Below are positions 10,678-24,600 of a stretch of 64,000 nt of DNA, one piece after another. A program made the position numbers and the translations under genes. The notes beneath the pieces are model-generated. The model did not search any database and was not told the origin of the DNA. It was given only the letters and a program-made list of their open reading frames with translations. Source of the stretch: Schistosoma haematobium (taxonomy: Eukaryota; Platyhelminthes; Trematoda; Strigeidida; Schistosomatidae); NCBI RefSeq assembly GCF_000699445.3, contig NC_067197.1, positions 1,302,001-1,366,000 of the forward strand. The letters run 5' to 3'. Numbering within the stretch: the first letter of the stretch is position 1; each line of letters begins with the position of its first letter.

Positions 10678-10843
10678 CTACCTACTTACGTCTGTTACTC
10701 CTAATGGAGCATAGTCCTCTGGCCAGCAGTCTCCAACCCATTCTGTCCTGAGCCTTTCTTTCTAGTTCTATCCAATTGTTGTTTATTCTTCTCACGTTTT
10801 TCTGTTTCCACTTCTCGGCGTAACGTGTTCTTTGGCCTTGAGA
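10678..10843 (-). repeat. RTE-like element, 3'-end fragment
   Basis: Matches the last ~165 bp of the RTE-like element (ttactcctaatggagcatag to ttctttggcctt). It ends abruptly where an oppositely oriented 5'-end piece begins. Confidence 0.75.
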
Positions 10844-10965
10844 AATGCAAGTGAGGTCTTGCCTAGGAGCCCATCTGGGGCTACTACCAGTCCCATGCGC
10901 GGGTAAAGGGGAGAGTTGGCGAACCCATCCCGTAGAAAACTAACTTGCTAAAAAGCGCTAACCAG
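10844..10965 (+). repeat. RTE-like element, 5' UTR piece, related in inverted orientation to the adjoining 3' piece
   Basis: Reads aggagcccatctggggctac to aaaagcgctaaccagaattc, resembling the 5' leader of the full element (26110-26298, minus), but on the opposite strand to the adjoining 3' fragment. Confidence 0.6.
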
Positions 10966-13816
10966 AATTCTGGATACAAGGAATATGTAAGTGTTTAAAC
11001 TTAGTGTAAAGGAGAATGTATGTATCCGGGTTATTGGTCGATTTTGATACACAAGATATTCAGTCATCGTGAACTCCAACTAGGTAGTGTAAAATTACTT
11101 GAATGATCGAGATCACCAGTTAGTGATATCGTAGACTGATATCATATCTTGGTTTGGGTACCCTTTACGACTGCATCATATGGACGTAAATGAACTAAAC
11201 AAATTATTTGGTACCCACTTCATTTTCAACTGTGTGTTATACGGCATGAATGTATTATCACGGATGTTTAAGTTATAACTATTATATTACCCTCTCATCA
11301 GTTTGCGAATGACTGGTTAGACACACTTATACTGTGGTTAATTAATCGATAATATAACTCTATTTTGTCTGATAATTCAGAATTTCTATGAGCAATATAA
11401 AAGTTGACAAATTTACAAATCTGATATTTGAAGACAATTAATAGCGTCTAAAAAGAATAATAAAATAGATTAGGCGAATGGATCCAGTTAGTGGAACTTT
11501 TGATTTTCATGAATCTCTTATGGGATAACTGGATTGACCATTCCATATATTAAACTACCCAGCGAATACCCATCTTACAAAGCAGTCGATTGAAAGTATA
11601 TGTACTTGTCGATAGTTAGAAAAACTTACGAAAACACCCATGCAATAATGATAAATTTAAGACATCGGCCAACTTAGCGAAAATAACATTAATGGAAAAC
11701 TGGTGTCATAAGACAGTAGACTGTGATAGACCTATGAACACGGTGAAATAGACACTTAGCTTTGTTAAACGTTGAAAAACTAATAATATTGTGAATTCCT
11801 TTCTATTGCCGATTTCTACTCCTTGATTCATTAACTGGAGACAGTTTGTAACGTGTTATCGTAAACATATAACCTGGTTCTCTATTGTCAGTCGGATATT
11901 GTATCTATGTATATCACTCTATCCAGTTTGGCGATCGTATAATCTCGTGTCCAGATCGTATTCTGTTAACGTATCGCTACAAACGACAAATGACTTTCAT
12001 TTCACTGTCATACTAAAAGCAAATGTTCTAAACTTCTAGCAAACTGGGGTAGCGTTAAAAAAGCAGTCATATGATTCGGACTGCTGGTGTTTTAATGTGT
12101 AGTGCATAATGAACTGAAAAAAAGTAGATAGAAACGAATTTTTGTAGTCAACACAAAACACTTTATTATCAAACCCATTTGGTTACTTAAAACCGACTTT
12201 AATCTACAATGTTAGGAAAGGTTAGATATCCTAATGTAGGAACAAGATTCGGATCAGAAACAGCTAATTAAAAGCTTTATTCTTTAAGCTGTTTGATAAC
12301 GAGCATAATTGCTATGACTACGTACATACCTAAAAGTTACTGACTGAACAACAGGTATAAATGTCTCACAGTTACCTAATTTTATATTTTAAAAAAATTC
12401 CAGTCTTTAATATATAGGAACAATGAAATATAATTTTGTATCATTTTAGATAGTCTTTACAAACATATGGATATCCCATGTCTTTAAGAATCCAAGCTGA
12501 CACAGATCATGCAGTTTGTAAAATCAAATTTATCGAAATAAACAGATAATCCCAAAAATCCATTCATTCTCATATTCATAAGACCAATCTTCTTTAGATG
12601 TGAGTAACTGCTCTGTAATAACAAGTGTATATAGAAGATAATGAATCGCTAAACAACACTATATTCACAAACTGACTAATTGTCCTCGATGGGACCAAGC
12701 ATTGGAAATTGAAGCAAAAGAGGAACTTGATCTATACTCTCTGCAAGAGGGATAGACGAAATTTTACCGAAAATGCCATGTATATCGAAATTGCAGCAGA
12801 TTTTTATGAATAATGAATATCTATATTGGGACGTCCTTCGAAAAGCACAAGTCTCTGGAGACTCTAACGAACCATAGAGATTCCATCCAATGGAAACCTG
12901 TTATAGCTGTCTAGAAAATCGATGTGGCATCCTACGATTAGACAATAGCCAAATTATAATGATGTCGTAGCCGACGCTAATAACCATGAGTACCCGTTTT
13001 TCTGTGCCTTTTTTATTCATACCCTATAATCACTTCCCCTGCTTCTTACATCTGATTTTGCCACTGTGGGGTTCCACACGTCCGAGTGCCGTTAATTGTA
13101 TGTCGTATTTTGCAGCAATCAAGTAGAAGACATAACAATCCAGATTTATTGAGAAAAATCTGAAGCCAAAACAACAATGTGAAACAGTGTCTATAGCACC
13201 AAAGAGGAATCTTTCTTTATGGAAACTCAATTTAAAAGAGCTACTACAGTAGCACTCTGAAAGACTTTCGAGATCACTGAGAAAAACTTTCTAATCGCTT
13301 AAGCTTTGTATTATATTTACCAGTCGGTCCATGATTTGTAATTGTGTGGAGGATAATCTCCCGCTTTTGGTTTGATAAATCTGCCCTTTCGAAAAGCATC
13401 TCTGGACATTAATCTACATACATGTCTAAAGGATTGAGAAAGTCTGTCAAAAGCTTTTATCTTGAAGCACCTATTCAATACTAGTCATTCTGCTTCACCA
13501 GAATCCTTTATTCTTCCATAGCCGTAAACTTCCTTTCACAATCTTCCGTAATCTATGATTTTACTATGAAAAATTATTATTTCTACTTTTTTTTTCAATT
13601 AATATTTACAACTATCAATTGGTCATCATTAGAACATTCAATTCTGTTGTTCTTAATAACTTTCAAGTGGACCAATTGTCTTTATCTTTGAAGTTTCTTA
13701 TAAACCGATTAGTAAATAACTTTCCTTCAATATTTGATTTTCGTAAAAAGTACATGATAACATAACACTTCAAGAATGTTTAATTGTTCAACATCATTCT
13801 TTTTTTTACTATTTTA
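10966..13816. other. Intergenic, no gene seen
   Basis: 2.8 kb of AT-rich sequence between the two convergent genes. Short open frames (for example 13030-13230 minus) have no recognisable product or splice context. The block 12690-12960 could be an old, unrecognisable retroelement. Confidence 0.5.
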
Positions 13817-13824
13817 GCAAGTGA

Positions 13825-14296
13825 TTTAATTATTTTAACACGTAGACATTGGTACAAGGAGGCACCAAATACATATGCGCCACATAAATCATTTGATTTC
13901 TGTGACGACTGGGATACTGTTCGGGTGCCCAAAACGAAGCAGGTGGTTCTTTTCGACGGCCAAACCCGGAGCCTTTGACCTAAAAGTCTGGTCCACAAGG
14001 CAGTGGAGCAAAGGAAGGAGATGCAGTCCCATGGTAGTCGGTGGCCAATAATTGGTTCATACACTATTTGTTCCTTCAGGGTACTGGTGCCCATGTGCAC
14101 GATTGGTTTGGAATCACAATTTCTAACTCCCATAGGTGGATCCTCTATATTCACTAACCTTCTTTCCGTTCTCTCAATTTCGTAAACAACACCTCGGCCT
14201 CGAGAAGGCAGTGGTTGTATATACGCGACCATGTGAGAGCATTTCGAGAGGGAGAGCTGACTCTCCCCACTCTCAGTTGTACAGGGGCATTTGGGG
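13825..14296 (-). repeat. 0.5-kb SINE-like repeat, copy 3, with target-site duplication
   Basis: The element is bounded by gcaagtga at 13817-13824 and again at 14297-14304, an 8-bp target-site duplication that fixes its ends. The 5' end is CCCCAAATGCCCC on the minus strand and the 3' end is a T/A-rich tail. This shows the family moves as a retroposed unit. Confidence 0.85.
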
Positions 14297-14304
14297 GCAA
14301 GTGA

Positions 14305-15499
14305 AATTAACGACGAATATAACTGTAAACCTTCGGTAAATTAAATCGTCAATAAAACTCTCTACGCTGAATTATCTTCATTCTTTTTCACTGAGATATT
14401 GGGTCTCGTTAATTATTTCTCCATTCATTTAGTGACAGTTTTTGATATATAACAAAATGATTTTTAGTAGAGAAATCCTTTTCAAGCCCTAACACTCATT
14501 ATATTTATGTTTTTAATCCGATAAATTGGCTGCGCTACAGTGACATGTTCATAATAAACAGTTATGGATAACTCCAAACAGCCGAAATGAAATCATTTGA
14601 TGAACAAATTACACTCCAATATCCAGAACTGATTTAATAAGGGGATAGAGAAGTTGAATATGTTATGTAAAACATAATTACTCGTTAAACATCAACATCG
14701 TTTTGGATAACCTTAGACAACAATTTTACTAATCATGATAACTGATTTCTGAAAAACAATTTCATTTTAATATTTTGTAATCAACTATACACATTAGATT
14801 AGGGTGCTTGGTACCTGTGTGGTTTTGCCACAGGATTGAACTGTACTATTCACATTGTAGCGTTAAAGCCTATATGATGTCTGGTTCTCCTGTGAAACGG
14901 GATTGAGCTGTACTGTTCAGGTTATAAAGTTTAAGCCTGGATCGTGTCTGGTTCTTTTGAAAAGAAATGTAAAATTACCCTGACCTACAAGGGTATATTA
15001 TATGAGAAGAGAAAGGGCTAAATGTCATATGAATTCATGGGATTCTACAAAAGACATTGTTATCAACTTTGAAAACGCTGTATGATACAGACAATCTTGA
15101 GGAAGCCAAACAAAAACTTACAGTAACAAATATTAAATTTTATGCAAAACTTAAAAAAAATTGTCGATAACTAGTTTTATAACTTTAATCACCTAACAAC
15201 AAAATAATCCAAACCGCCACCTTTTTAGTTGAATGGGAACCCCCCTCCCATCATCATCATCATCATCATCATCTTTTACTCCTCTTATAAATCATTGAAA
15301 ATATTTTACGATAAAACAAACACTACGAATCAAGAAAAAAATTTATACAACGAGTCAAACAATTAGGTTATTCTTATTTTCTTCATGAATAAACAAAAAA
15401 GAAACATACAAAAAGTGTTTGTGAGTGTGTGTGTGTGTTAGAATGAAATTGAAAACAAATAATCTGAACCAATGAATAAATATGCATATCACCCAGCAA
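14305..15499. other. Intergenic 3' flank of CMTR1
   Basis: AT-rich. Contains an imperfect ~62-bp tandem pair (14827-14955), a (CAT)n run (about 15250-15274) and a short GT run (about 15420-15440). No open frame of note. Confidence 0.6.
14827..14955 (+). repeat. Imperfect two-copy tandem repeat
   Basis: The two units both end gtgtctggttct or gatgtctggttct and share aggattga(a/g)ctgtact. Unit length is about 62-66 bp, with about 75-80% identity by eye. Confidence 0.7.
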
Positions 15500-15605
15500 C
15501 TATGAATAAGGATCTGACATTTTTTCTAAATATTGTACTAAAGTAGTAACACTTGGATAATATTTTTGTTCTGTTATCCAAGGTAGTTTTGTGTATAGTG
15601 TATCG
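15500..15605 (-). CDS. CMTR1: CMTR1 exon 19 (last)
   Basis: Acceptor tacag, then C completing an Asn codon, encoding [17 protein letters not shown] and [10 protein letters not shown], then TAG. The weakly conserved C-terminus fits the end of CMTR1 by position and by phase with exon 18. Confidence 0.75.
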
Positions 15606-18600
15606 CTGTATTGAACATCAAAGGAGAATAGAAGAAAAAAAAGAATGAAGAAATTAGACATGATGATAATAATTTGTGATAGATAAATAAAAGATGATTA
15701 GTAGAGAAATATTAAACCATTTAAAACAAGTATTGTATGTTTGGTATAGAGTTGACTGAAATCTAAAAACCTACCTTTGCAATATTCGAGTAGGTTGAAA
15801 GAAAGACAGGGGCGGCTAGATCAAAACATGGCACAAATCCATGAAGTCATTGACAAGTAGGCTGAGTCATGTTGGTAGGTGTAAATTACCTGGTTGAAAT
15901 CGGTGAGACGATAGCAACCGATGGTTAGAGACCTTCAATGACATGGCTCAAAATCTTTTGCAATGGCGCAGGTGCATCCATTCTTTGTGTTCTCCCAAAT
16001 TCTAATCTTCTGAATTCTTCATGTCCCTTTCATTTTTCTCTTTCCAAATTTATTTCATTGGATTATACTCCTTGAATAACATCTTCAAACCCTAATGTCT
16101 CCGATTACTGCTTATACTCTTACTACCTCTACCATTATGAGATTTGAATCGATAATTATATCTGTGTGGTAATGTGATATGGCAACTCGAATAGAAGTAC
16201 GTACGTACGAAGCTCTACGTTCTTACTGACTGACTGCAATATTCGAAACCCAAGACAGTGAACAAATTCGGAAGGTAAAAGAAGCTATACTAGTTTTCAT
16301 AGAGATCAGAAGCATCTATAAAAATGATACTAGATATTCAGTTATAGCTTGAGTATTTAGTCAGTTAATCTAGAAACAATCATAAACTGAGGAGGAGGGA
16401 GGACTTAATATTACAAAGCAAGTGATTTCCTTTGACGACACTAAGAGAGCTTTTGACAAAAACGTTCAATCGAAAAAGAAAAACAATGAAGCAACCACAG
16501 GAGATTCAATCTTGTGGTATCTGGTAACCAAAAAAAAAACATTCGTACATTTGTTTCTTCAAAATGTCGAAACACATATGAACCATTAGTTTCAAACCAG
16601 TTTCTTACAAATCCTGCAGGTGAACTCTCCGTAGTCACCAATCCAGTTCATCTTTGCAGAGTTGTAAGACTTCCATTGAGGATGCTATAAACGAGCGGCT
16701 AAATACAAACCATTTGATTTGAAGAGTGAAGACTCTTTCCACTATCAATCGAATCAGTTTTCTAGAACACAGTCTAAAAACACTTATGTAGTAAATTATT
16801 TAGGAGCTCCAATACTTCAAAACCAAGAAACCTATTTACGTTTCTTGTTTTTCTGTCACACTCTAAGTGTGAACAACAACGATAAATACCTGGCTAATCA
16901 AACATATGCGATATAATTGTCGAAAAACCACTATCGGAGCACTACGTAAGTGAAACAATTGAGATCATTAAGGCATGCAACTTTCAATCACTTGGTCGAC
17001 AGTTCAAACCCCATGAAAATAGAGTACTTCAAAGACCCGGACTATACAAATTGGTACTTTGTAATTACGCTGAGTTATATTATTGCGAAAAGTACTCAAA
17101 ACAGTGTACTCACGTGAATGACAAGTGTTCACTTTCTGGTAAATCGAAAGTGGATTCAGATTTCACTCGGTTAAAGTAATACACCTTTCCAGTACTCCTA
17201 CTAATCTCTTCAGTCCAATTATCTATAAGCATACAAAAACAAATAGAAATGTGAAGTTTCATCAATTACTGAACAACAACTAAACAAAACATGATGATAC
17301 TATTTAGATCGTGTAAAAAGACACTTCATATAAAGCATACAACGATTCCGGTTCAAAATAATGCAAAATCCTTTATAAATGCTTTAGAACGAAAAGAATC
17401 TTTAGTCAGTCACAACGGTTCAAGTTGTCGTATGACATTAGCGCACAAAAATGAAGTTGTCAGACAAAATCCCACATTAGTAGAGGTATTAACAGTATCA
17501 TTGCTAATAAGAAAGATGACGCATCAAAGATACGACTCAAAAATAAAATATAAATTAGTCAAATAAAAATACAAAAACCGTTGTAGGGGATATCGAAGCT
17601 CAGGTTACTTGAAAATAGACGGTAACTGGAATGTGTTCCAAAGCCAAGTGAACTGTTCCATAAAGTATATATTATTACTACTACTACCAAGGTTTGGCTT
17701 AATAATTTCAAATAAATTGAGCATTGGGTAGATTGTTATAAATAAAAAGAATATAATATCCCAATGAGTAGAAAAATTAGATTTCCTGATGTTTTGTGAC
17801 TTAGTGTAAGCCAATAGTACGACGGAACAAGGTATCTAATATTCTTGTTTTGTTCCTTTGTTATATTTCTGAACTTGGGTTAATTTTAATTTGGTTATTT
17901 ATTCTATGAAGAATTGGCTTAAACTGAGTCACGAAATCTAATTTTTCTAGTTCATTGGGATATTACAAATATCATTTGTTCCCTGTAGTGTTCTACCGAT
18001 ACTTTCTGTTTCCTGAATTGAGAGTGAATAATAGTCCTGCTCAAACTAGAGAATCATCCGAGTGTAAACATTTGCTATAGGACAAGTGACAGTTTCAATC
18101 AAACGGCTTCGGTTGAGACTTTGAATTAAGATGTGATTGAGACGTTTGAACAATTTTTCTCAATCAGGGATCGCAAACAGTTTAAAATATGTTATGCCCA
18201 ATGTGTGAACCAAAAATATCACGTTTGATATTCTGGTGCAGTTCGGTATCGATTCAGAAAGCTCGTTTGAATGTTAGCAACAAGGAGGCGAGTTCCTTGT
18301 GCAATATTTCGCTCTATTTTACTTTATGAGTGAAACGTGGTCTTCAAATGTAGAAAACAATTATTCAATGATAGGTGTCCTAGAAGGATTTCTCGCGCAT
18401 ATATTGTGAACGAACAAGTAAGTGAGCAATATTAAGGTAAGACTCAAGGTTTTAGAGAGATCAGTGGTAAATCAGTTTATGAGATAATGAAAGTCGGACA
18501 TGTATTACGTATCCTCCACAGCAATCTATCTCGATATGCGATATTTGCCTGTGTAGAAGTAGACTGGAAGAAAATTGAAGGAAGGAAATGTAACCAGATA

Positions 18601-21600
18601 ATCTAGTTGGGATTTAGACGATTATTGTGACCGATAGCAAGAGATGATGATGTTAGGTGAGAGCTCAGAATTAGTTGCAATGATCCAGATCTACTTACTC
18701 TTTATTTTACTTTAAATCATTATTTACAAGATCCTTTTATAATTTTTATTTCGTGGATTCATTCGTTGTTCACAAATCATATTCTTTATCTATAGAGCTT
18801 TTTAGCTAACACAGATACTACTAACATTACTTTGATATTCATCTCACTGCGGTGTTATATTGTGACAATTTACAGATTGATGAACATATATACAGGGTTT
18901 TAAGTTGTATACAACACACTGATCGTATGGGATCATGAGTTGGTACTGTCAATAAGTAGTTAACCTGCAAGAACTACCTATCTAGAACAACATTTTTGAG
19001 TTTTCAGCGATTTTTTCCCAGCTTAATATCAAGTTTTTGATATGAATCAGCTTTAAAATAAAAATGATAACCAAAAGCTTGACAAGTATCTGTAATAACA
19101 TGACATAGCAAAATAAAAAACAAAATTCAATAAAATAGTCAACTGAAATATAATGGAAACATGGTGAGTGAATGAGTTTGGGGTAGATGAGTGCAGCAAT
19201 AATAATAATCCAAACCAATTGTTAATATCCTAATTACCTGTCATATGTTGTACTAATAACAAAGAATGTGGTTGAAATGTAAAACCATCGGATAAACAAT
19301 GCATTGGTACAAGTGTTGGTGAATCCTTACACGGTAGAAGAGGTAGTCTGTAACAAGGAACAAATAAATAAAAACGATTGGACAGAATATATATATAGTG
19401 CCAACAAAACATATACACTTAGAAAGTGTAGCACCATAATCATCTTTTCTGCAGCAATTTGGAAGACTCTCCTGGTCTCCCACATTGTACGAACATTCCA
19501 TGTACCTAAATAAATGGTTGCTTTGGTTGTCAGAAGAGGCATCGGCCTCGTGACTTCCTAAGGAACTCGGCTTTCATTATGAGGCGTCATAACTCTTCTA
19601 AATGAAGACCTTTTGACTCCCAGGGCAGAGTTTAAAAGGTAAGAATAATTTTTTTTCTGGTTAGCGTTTTTTAGCGAGTAAGTTTTCTACGTGATGGAGT
19701 CGCTAACACCATGCCCAACCCTCCTTCTTCATCCGGGCTTGTGACCGGCAGTAGCCCCTGGAGGGACTCCAGGCGGCGTTATGATTATCTTAATAAGTCA
19801 TAAAACTGATCAAAATGAAAGAGAGTGACCATAGAAGACAAATTTATAATCAAAATTACCAATAAGTTTTGAAATCCAGGATATTACTAGGCTGCATACT
19901 TGCCATTAAAACAGGGACAAATTCAAGAAATGATTGATTTGTAAGAGGGTGAGGTCATTCGTTAATGGTAGGACTCAGTTAAGAAACTACTGACATAATA
20001 CATTGATACCTGGGAAAACTATTGAAAAGTCTTTTTTTTCTATCATACCTAATCTAGTTCACAAAATTGAGAGGACAAAAAGCGAACATTTGGCGCTCTG
20101 ACCGGACTGGTGGGTATGGAGAGTCCACCTAGGGGAGTTGGAAAACCTTGATTTAAAACCAATGGTGCACATGAGCTCCAGTAACCTGTAGAAACAAATG
20201 GCGTATGAACCAATCGTTGGTCACCGACTAACATGGGACTGCATCTCCTTATGTTGTTCAACTGACTTGTGGATTAGACCTTTAGGTCAAAGGCTCCGAG
20301 TATGGCCGTCTAAGAGAACCACGTGCTTCGGTTTGAGCACCCGAGCAGTATCACAGCCCTCACACATATCAAATGAGATTAGTGTGGCGCATATGTATTT
20401 GGTGCCTCCTTGTACCAATATCTATGTGTAGTTAAGAGTGAAATTTTTATATTTACGATTAATTAGTTTAATGTACTTAAGTCAGTGATAGTAGTATCCA
20501 CTGTTTCGAATGCAATCACATTCTATATAAAGCTATTTATTCCTTAAAAAAACATTAAGAGGTTCAAGTGGTATGATATATCCTACTTTATTTAACTTCA
20601 ATCTTTGATAAACTTAAACAAAGTAAAGACAATAAGATTTACAAAATACAATGATTACATTCTATTTCGATGCTTCTTATCAGCATCAAAACACAGTAAA
20701 GTTACATTTACTAAGAATATAATAAACTATGAAGAAAGAAAGTTTAAACTGTACAGTCATCTGCGTTTTAGTTACTTTCAGTTTAATATTCATAGAGTAA
20801 AGGGAGTTTAGTAATCGGTTATGAAATCAATATACCATACATTAGGTGCGCAAATATAATTAGTCAGTGATTATCAACATTAAATCGGGCATAAATGTAC
20901 GTTAAGATTCAGTTGTCATAGGAGTTTGATGAAGATTTACAGCTTCTTGAAAAATGTATCATTACTACAGAATACTGTATGTTTAACCTCGGTGTTGCTT
21001 ACCTGGTTATCGTCCCATAATACCCTAATAATAGTTCGAAGATATCGACGACTAGAATTTTGCATCTCAACCATATTGTGTGCTTGTATAGATAAAGTTT
21101 GACATTCACAAAGTAATACAGATATAATATACAAAGGCTTTTATAAACATGTAAATGCATTCTAAAAATAAGAAGGAGAAGAAGAAGACGAAGCGGACAA
21201 AAATTACACAACTTACTTTTTCACATAATCAACTATTTCTGACAATTTTAGAAATGGTGGTACACGAACATTGGATGAAGTCATATCTGGAAAATTAATT
21301 ACATTTGTCATTTGTTCAGCTAATTCCATTCTAACAAATAAAATGTATGTTGGAAGAGGAAGAAAGGAATCATAAACATCTATGTTGTAAACGAAGTTAC
21401 CATTTAATAAGTATGTTAGTTGTACGTCAATATGTAGTAAAACCTAGTAAATGTATATGCATCGATACACGTTAACATACAATCTACATGGGAACAGTAC
21501 AGTGAAACTATCAAGACAAATGTAAGAGTAGTAGAAAGTTACACTATCAATGATATTAATAGGAAAGTCTGGGTATAGACGATATGATTCCAGAAGGATA

Positions 21601-24600
21601 AATTCCTGGATTGAAAAATTATAAGACAACCATAAAACTCAGGGGTCTAAGATGAAGTAGGGATTGAATTTATCTAAATTATTGTAACCGATTCTGAGTT
21701 ATATAATCATCTAACGTCTCCGACAGCTGGTTAGGATGGTTTTCATCTACCACCAGGGCTAACTTCAACAATCTATAGCATCATGGACTGATTAATATTA
21801 AATATGTATAGACTTGTACTGACTAAAATGAATTTGGAACTATTTGTTGTGTAGAGAATATACAAGTTTGCTGATAATAAACTTTCATTTATTACGAGCA
21901 TGTTAATTGTAATAAAGACTGAGTACAGAGTTTTTGTAATTTCGTTCACAGAATTACCAAACAATAAGAACTCGTCAACTGAAACTTGAAAATACATTGG
22001 ACAGTAAAACGTCTAGATTTCAAGACTAACTGACAATCATAAGTTGCAGAAAAATTTGATGATTAAAATCCATTAGCATATTAGTTTGTATTAATCAGTT
22101 AGTTAATCGTAAACAGTATCGAATATGACATTGTCCTCATGAGTCTGTCTCCAAAACAGTGAGAGAGACGATGTTAACAAGATAAAAGTTAAAAAGGTAG
22201 ATGCGTAAACAGTGAAAAATAATGGAGAATATACTCTGTAAATGATTTCGGAGAATGAAAAATAATCACAAATAACCAAATAGATGAAAGTAAACAATGA
22301 ACGAATCCGCACCGCTGCAACGGAATCATTTCCAACAACGGATATTTCAATTAGCCAGGTAGACATTGACCAAAGAATATCGGAACAATCTCAACACACC
22401 TTAAACGAACTTCATCCATTGATAAAACACAACTGATTTTCAGTGGTTCTAGACTCCTAATCTACTTGTCTATATAATACAAACAACCGGATGTCTACAG
22501 TAAGTAGGTAAAAGTTGTATATCTAAAGACAATAATCTCAACAGTAATAAATATGAGTATATTCAACGATTATATCTTAAATCAATGAGTGAAATAAACA
22601 TAAGAACAACATGTACTTACCTTTTCCTGTATGGTAATTTACGACAATCTCGACCGTAGATACACACAACATCATATATAAATAAACCGTGTTTTCGTAA
22701 ACCATTCTATAAAGATTCAGAGAACAATACAAAAAAAACTTTTAAGATTTTTAACAAACATATTAATGAAAGACAAGAGCACAATTAATCATTACAAGAA
22801 ATAAATGACATACACACACCCTCATGATACCAGAAGTACAGTAGTTTATCACTAACATAAATGAAAACGAATTTAATCGGTAAAAGTCAGTTTCTGATTA
22901 GATGGGACTGAAAACAAATGCACACACACATATCAAAATATGTAATTTGTACACTAAACAATGAAGAACTTAATAATAATTGTTATCAATGAAGGAAGTA
23001 AATCTTACAGTACCACAGTTCCCGACGAATCATTGTTGATCAGAGAATCAGCATCGTTCTATAATATAGACGGAGAACAGGTACTTACTTACTTACTTAC
23101 TTACTTACGCCTGTTACTCCCAATGGAGCATAGGCCGCTGACCAGCATTCTCCAACCCACTCTATCCTGGGCCTTCTTTTCTAGTTCCATCCAATTCTTG
23201 TTCATTTTTCTCATGTCTATCACCATTTCCCGGCGTAATGTGTTCTTTGGTCTTCCTCTTTTCCTTTGACCTTCAGGATTCCATGTGAGGGCTTGTCTTG
23301 TGACACAGTTGGGTGCTTTCCTCAATGTGTGTCCTATCCACTTCCAGCGCTTCTTCCTGATTTCTTCCTCCATTGGGATCTGGTTTGTTCTCTCCCACAG
23401 TACGTTGTTGCTAATAGTGTCCGGCCAATGGATCTGAAGTATTTTGCGTAGACAATTGTTAATAAACACCTGTATTTTCTGGATGATGGCTTTCGTAGTT
23501 CTCCAGGTTTCTGCCCCATACAGTAGAACTGTCTTGACATTTGTATTGAAAATCCTGACCTTGGTGTTGGTTGACAGTTGCTTTGAGTTCCAGATGTTCC
23601 TCAGTTGTAAATATACTGCTCTTGCTTTTCCGATCCGCGCCTTCACATCTGCATCAGATCCACCCTGTTCATCAATGATGCTGCCCAAATACGTAAAGGT
23701 TTTTACATCTTCCAAATCTTCTCCGTCAATTGTGATTGGATTGGTGCATTCTGTGTTGTATCGGAGAATCCTGCTTTTCCCTTTGTGTATATTGAGACCT
23801 ATTGCTGCTGAGGCTGCTGCCACACTGTTCGTCTTATCCTGCATCTGTTGTTGCGTTTGGGATAGAAGGGCCAGATCGTCTGCGAAGTCTAGATCATCCA
23901 ACTGCATCTTAGATGTCCATTGTATCCCGCGCTTTCCTTCGGACGTTGACGTTTTCATGATCCAGTCGATCACCAGGAGAAAGAGAAAGGGTGAGAGTAA
24001 GCAACCTTGCCTAACACCGGTCTTCACTTTGAACGACTTTGTCAACTGCACGATTTTGCAGTGTAATCCATCATATGAGTTCTGTATGATATTGACTATC
24101 TTCTGAGGCACGCCGTAGTGTCGAAGAAGTTTCCATAGTGTTGTTCTGTCCACGCTATCAAATGCCTTTTCGTAGTCAATGAAGTTGATGTAGAGTGATG
24201 AATTCCATTCAATTGATTGTTCCACAATTATCCGTAGAGTTGCGATTTGGTCTGTACACGATCTATCCTTACGGAATCCTGCCTGTTGGTCACGAAGTTG
24301 GGCGTCTACGCAGTCCTTCATCCTGTTTAACAATACCCTGTTGAAGACTTTTCCCGGTATTGAGAGAAGAGTGATGCCCCTGTAGTTATCACACTTGCTG
24401 AGATCGCCTTTCTTTGGTATTTTGATCAGTAGTCCTTCTTTCCAGTCTGTTGGTACTTGTTCCTCATCCCAAATCTTATTGAAGAGAATGTGGAGTATCC
24501 GTGCAGTTGCCGCTACGTCTGCTTTTAGTGCCTCTGCTGGGATGTTGTCCGGTCCTGCTGATTTGCCACTCTTGATTTGTCTGATGGCCATACTGATTTC

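Noticed and set aside
13780..14232. 150-aa open frame on the minus strand as a gene
   Set aside because: It lies inside a 0.5-kb SINE-like repeat. The other copies do not keep this frame open.
21003..21080. CMTR1 exon 16 read in the MVEMQNSS frame
   Set aside because: That frame ends in phase 0 and cannot join exon 17, which needs phase 2. The chosen frame fits on both sides.
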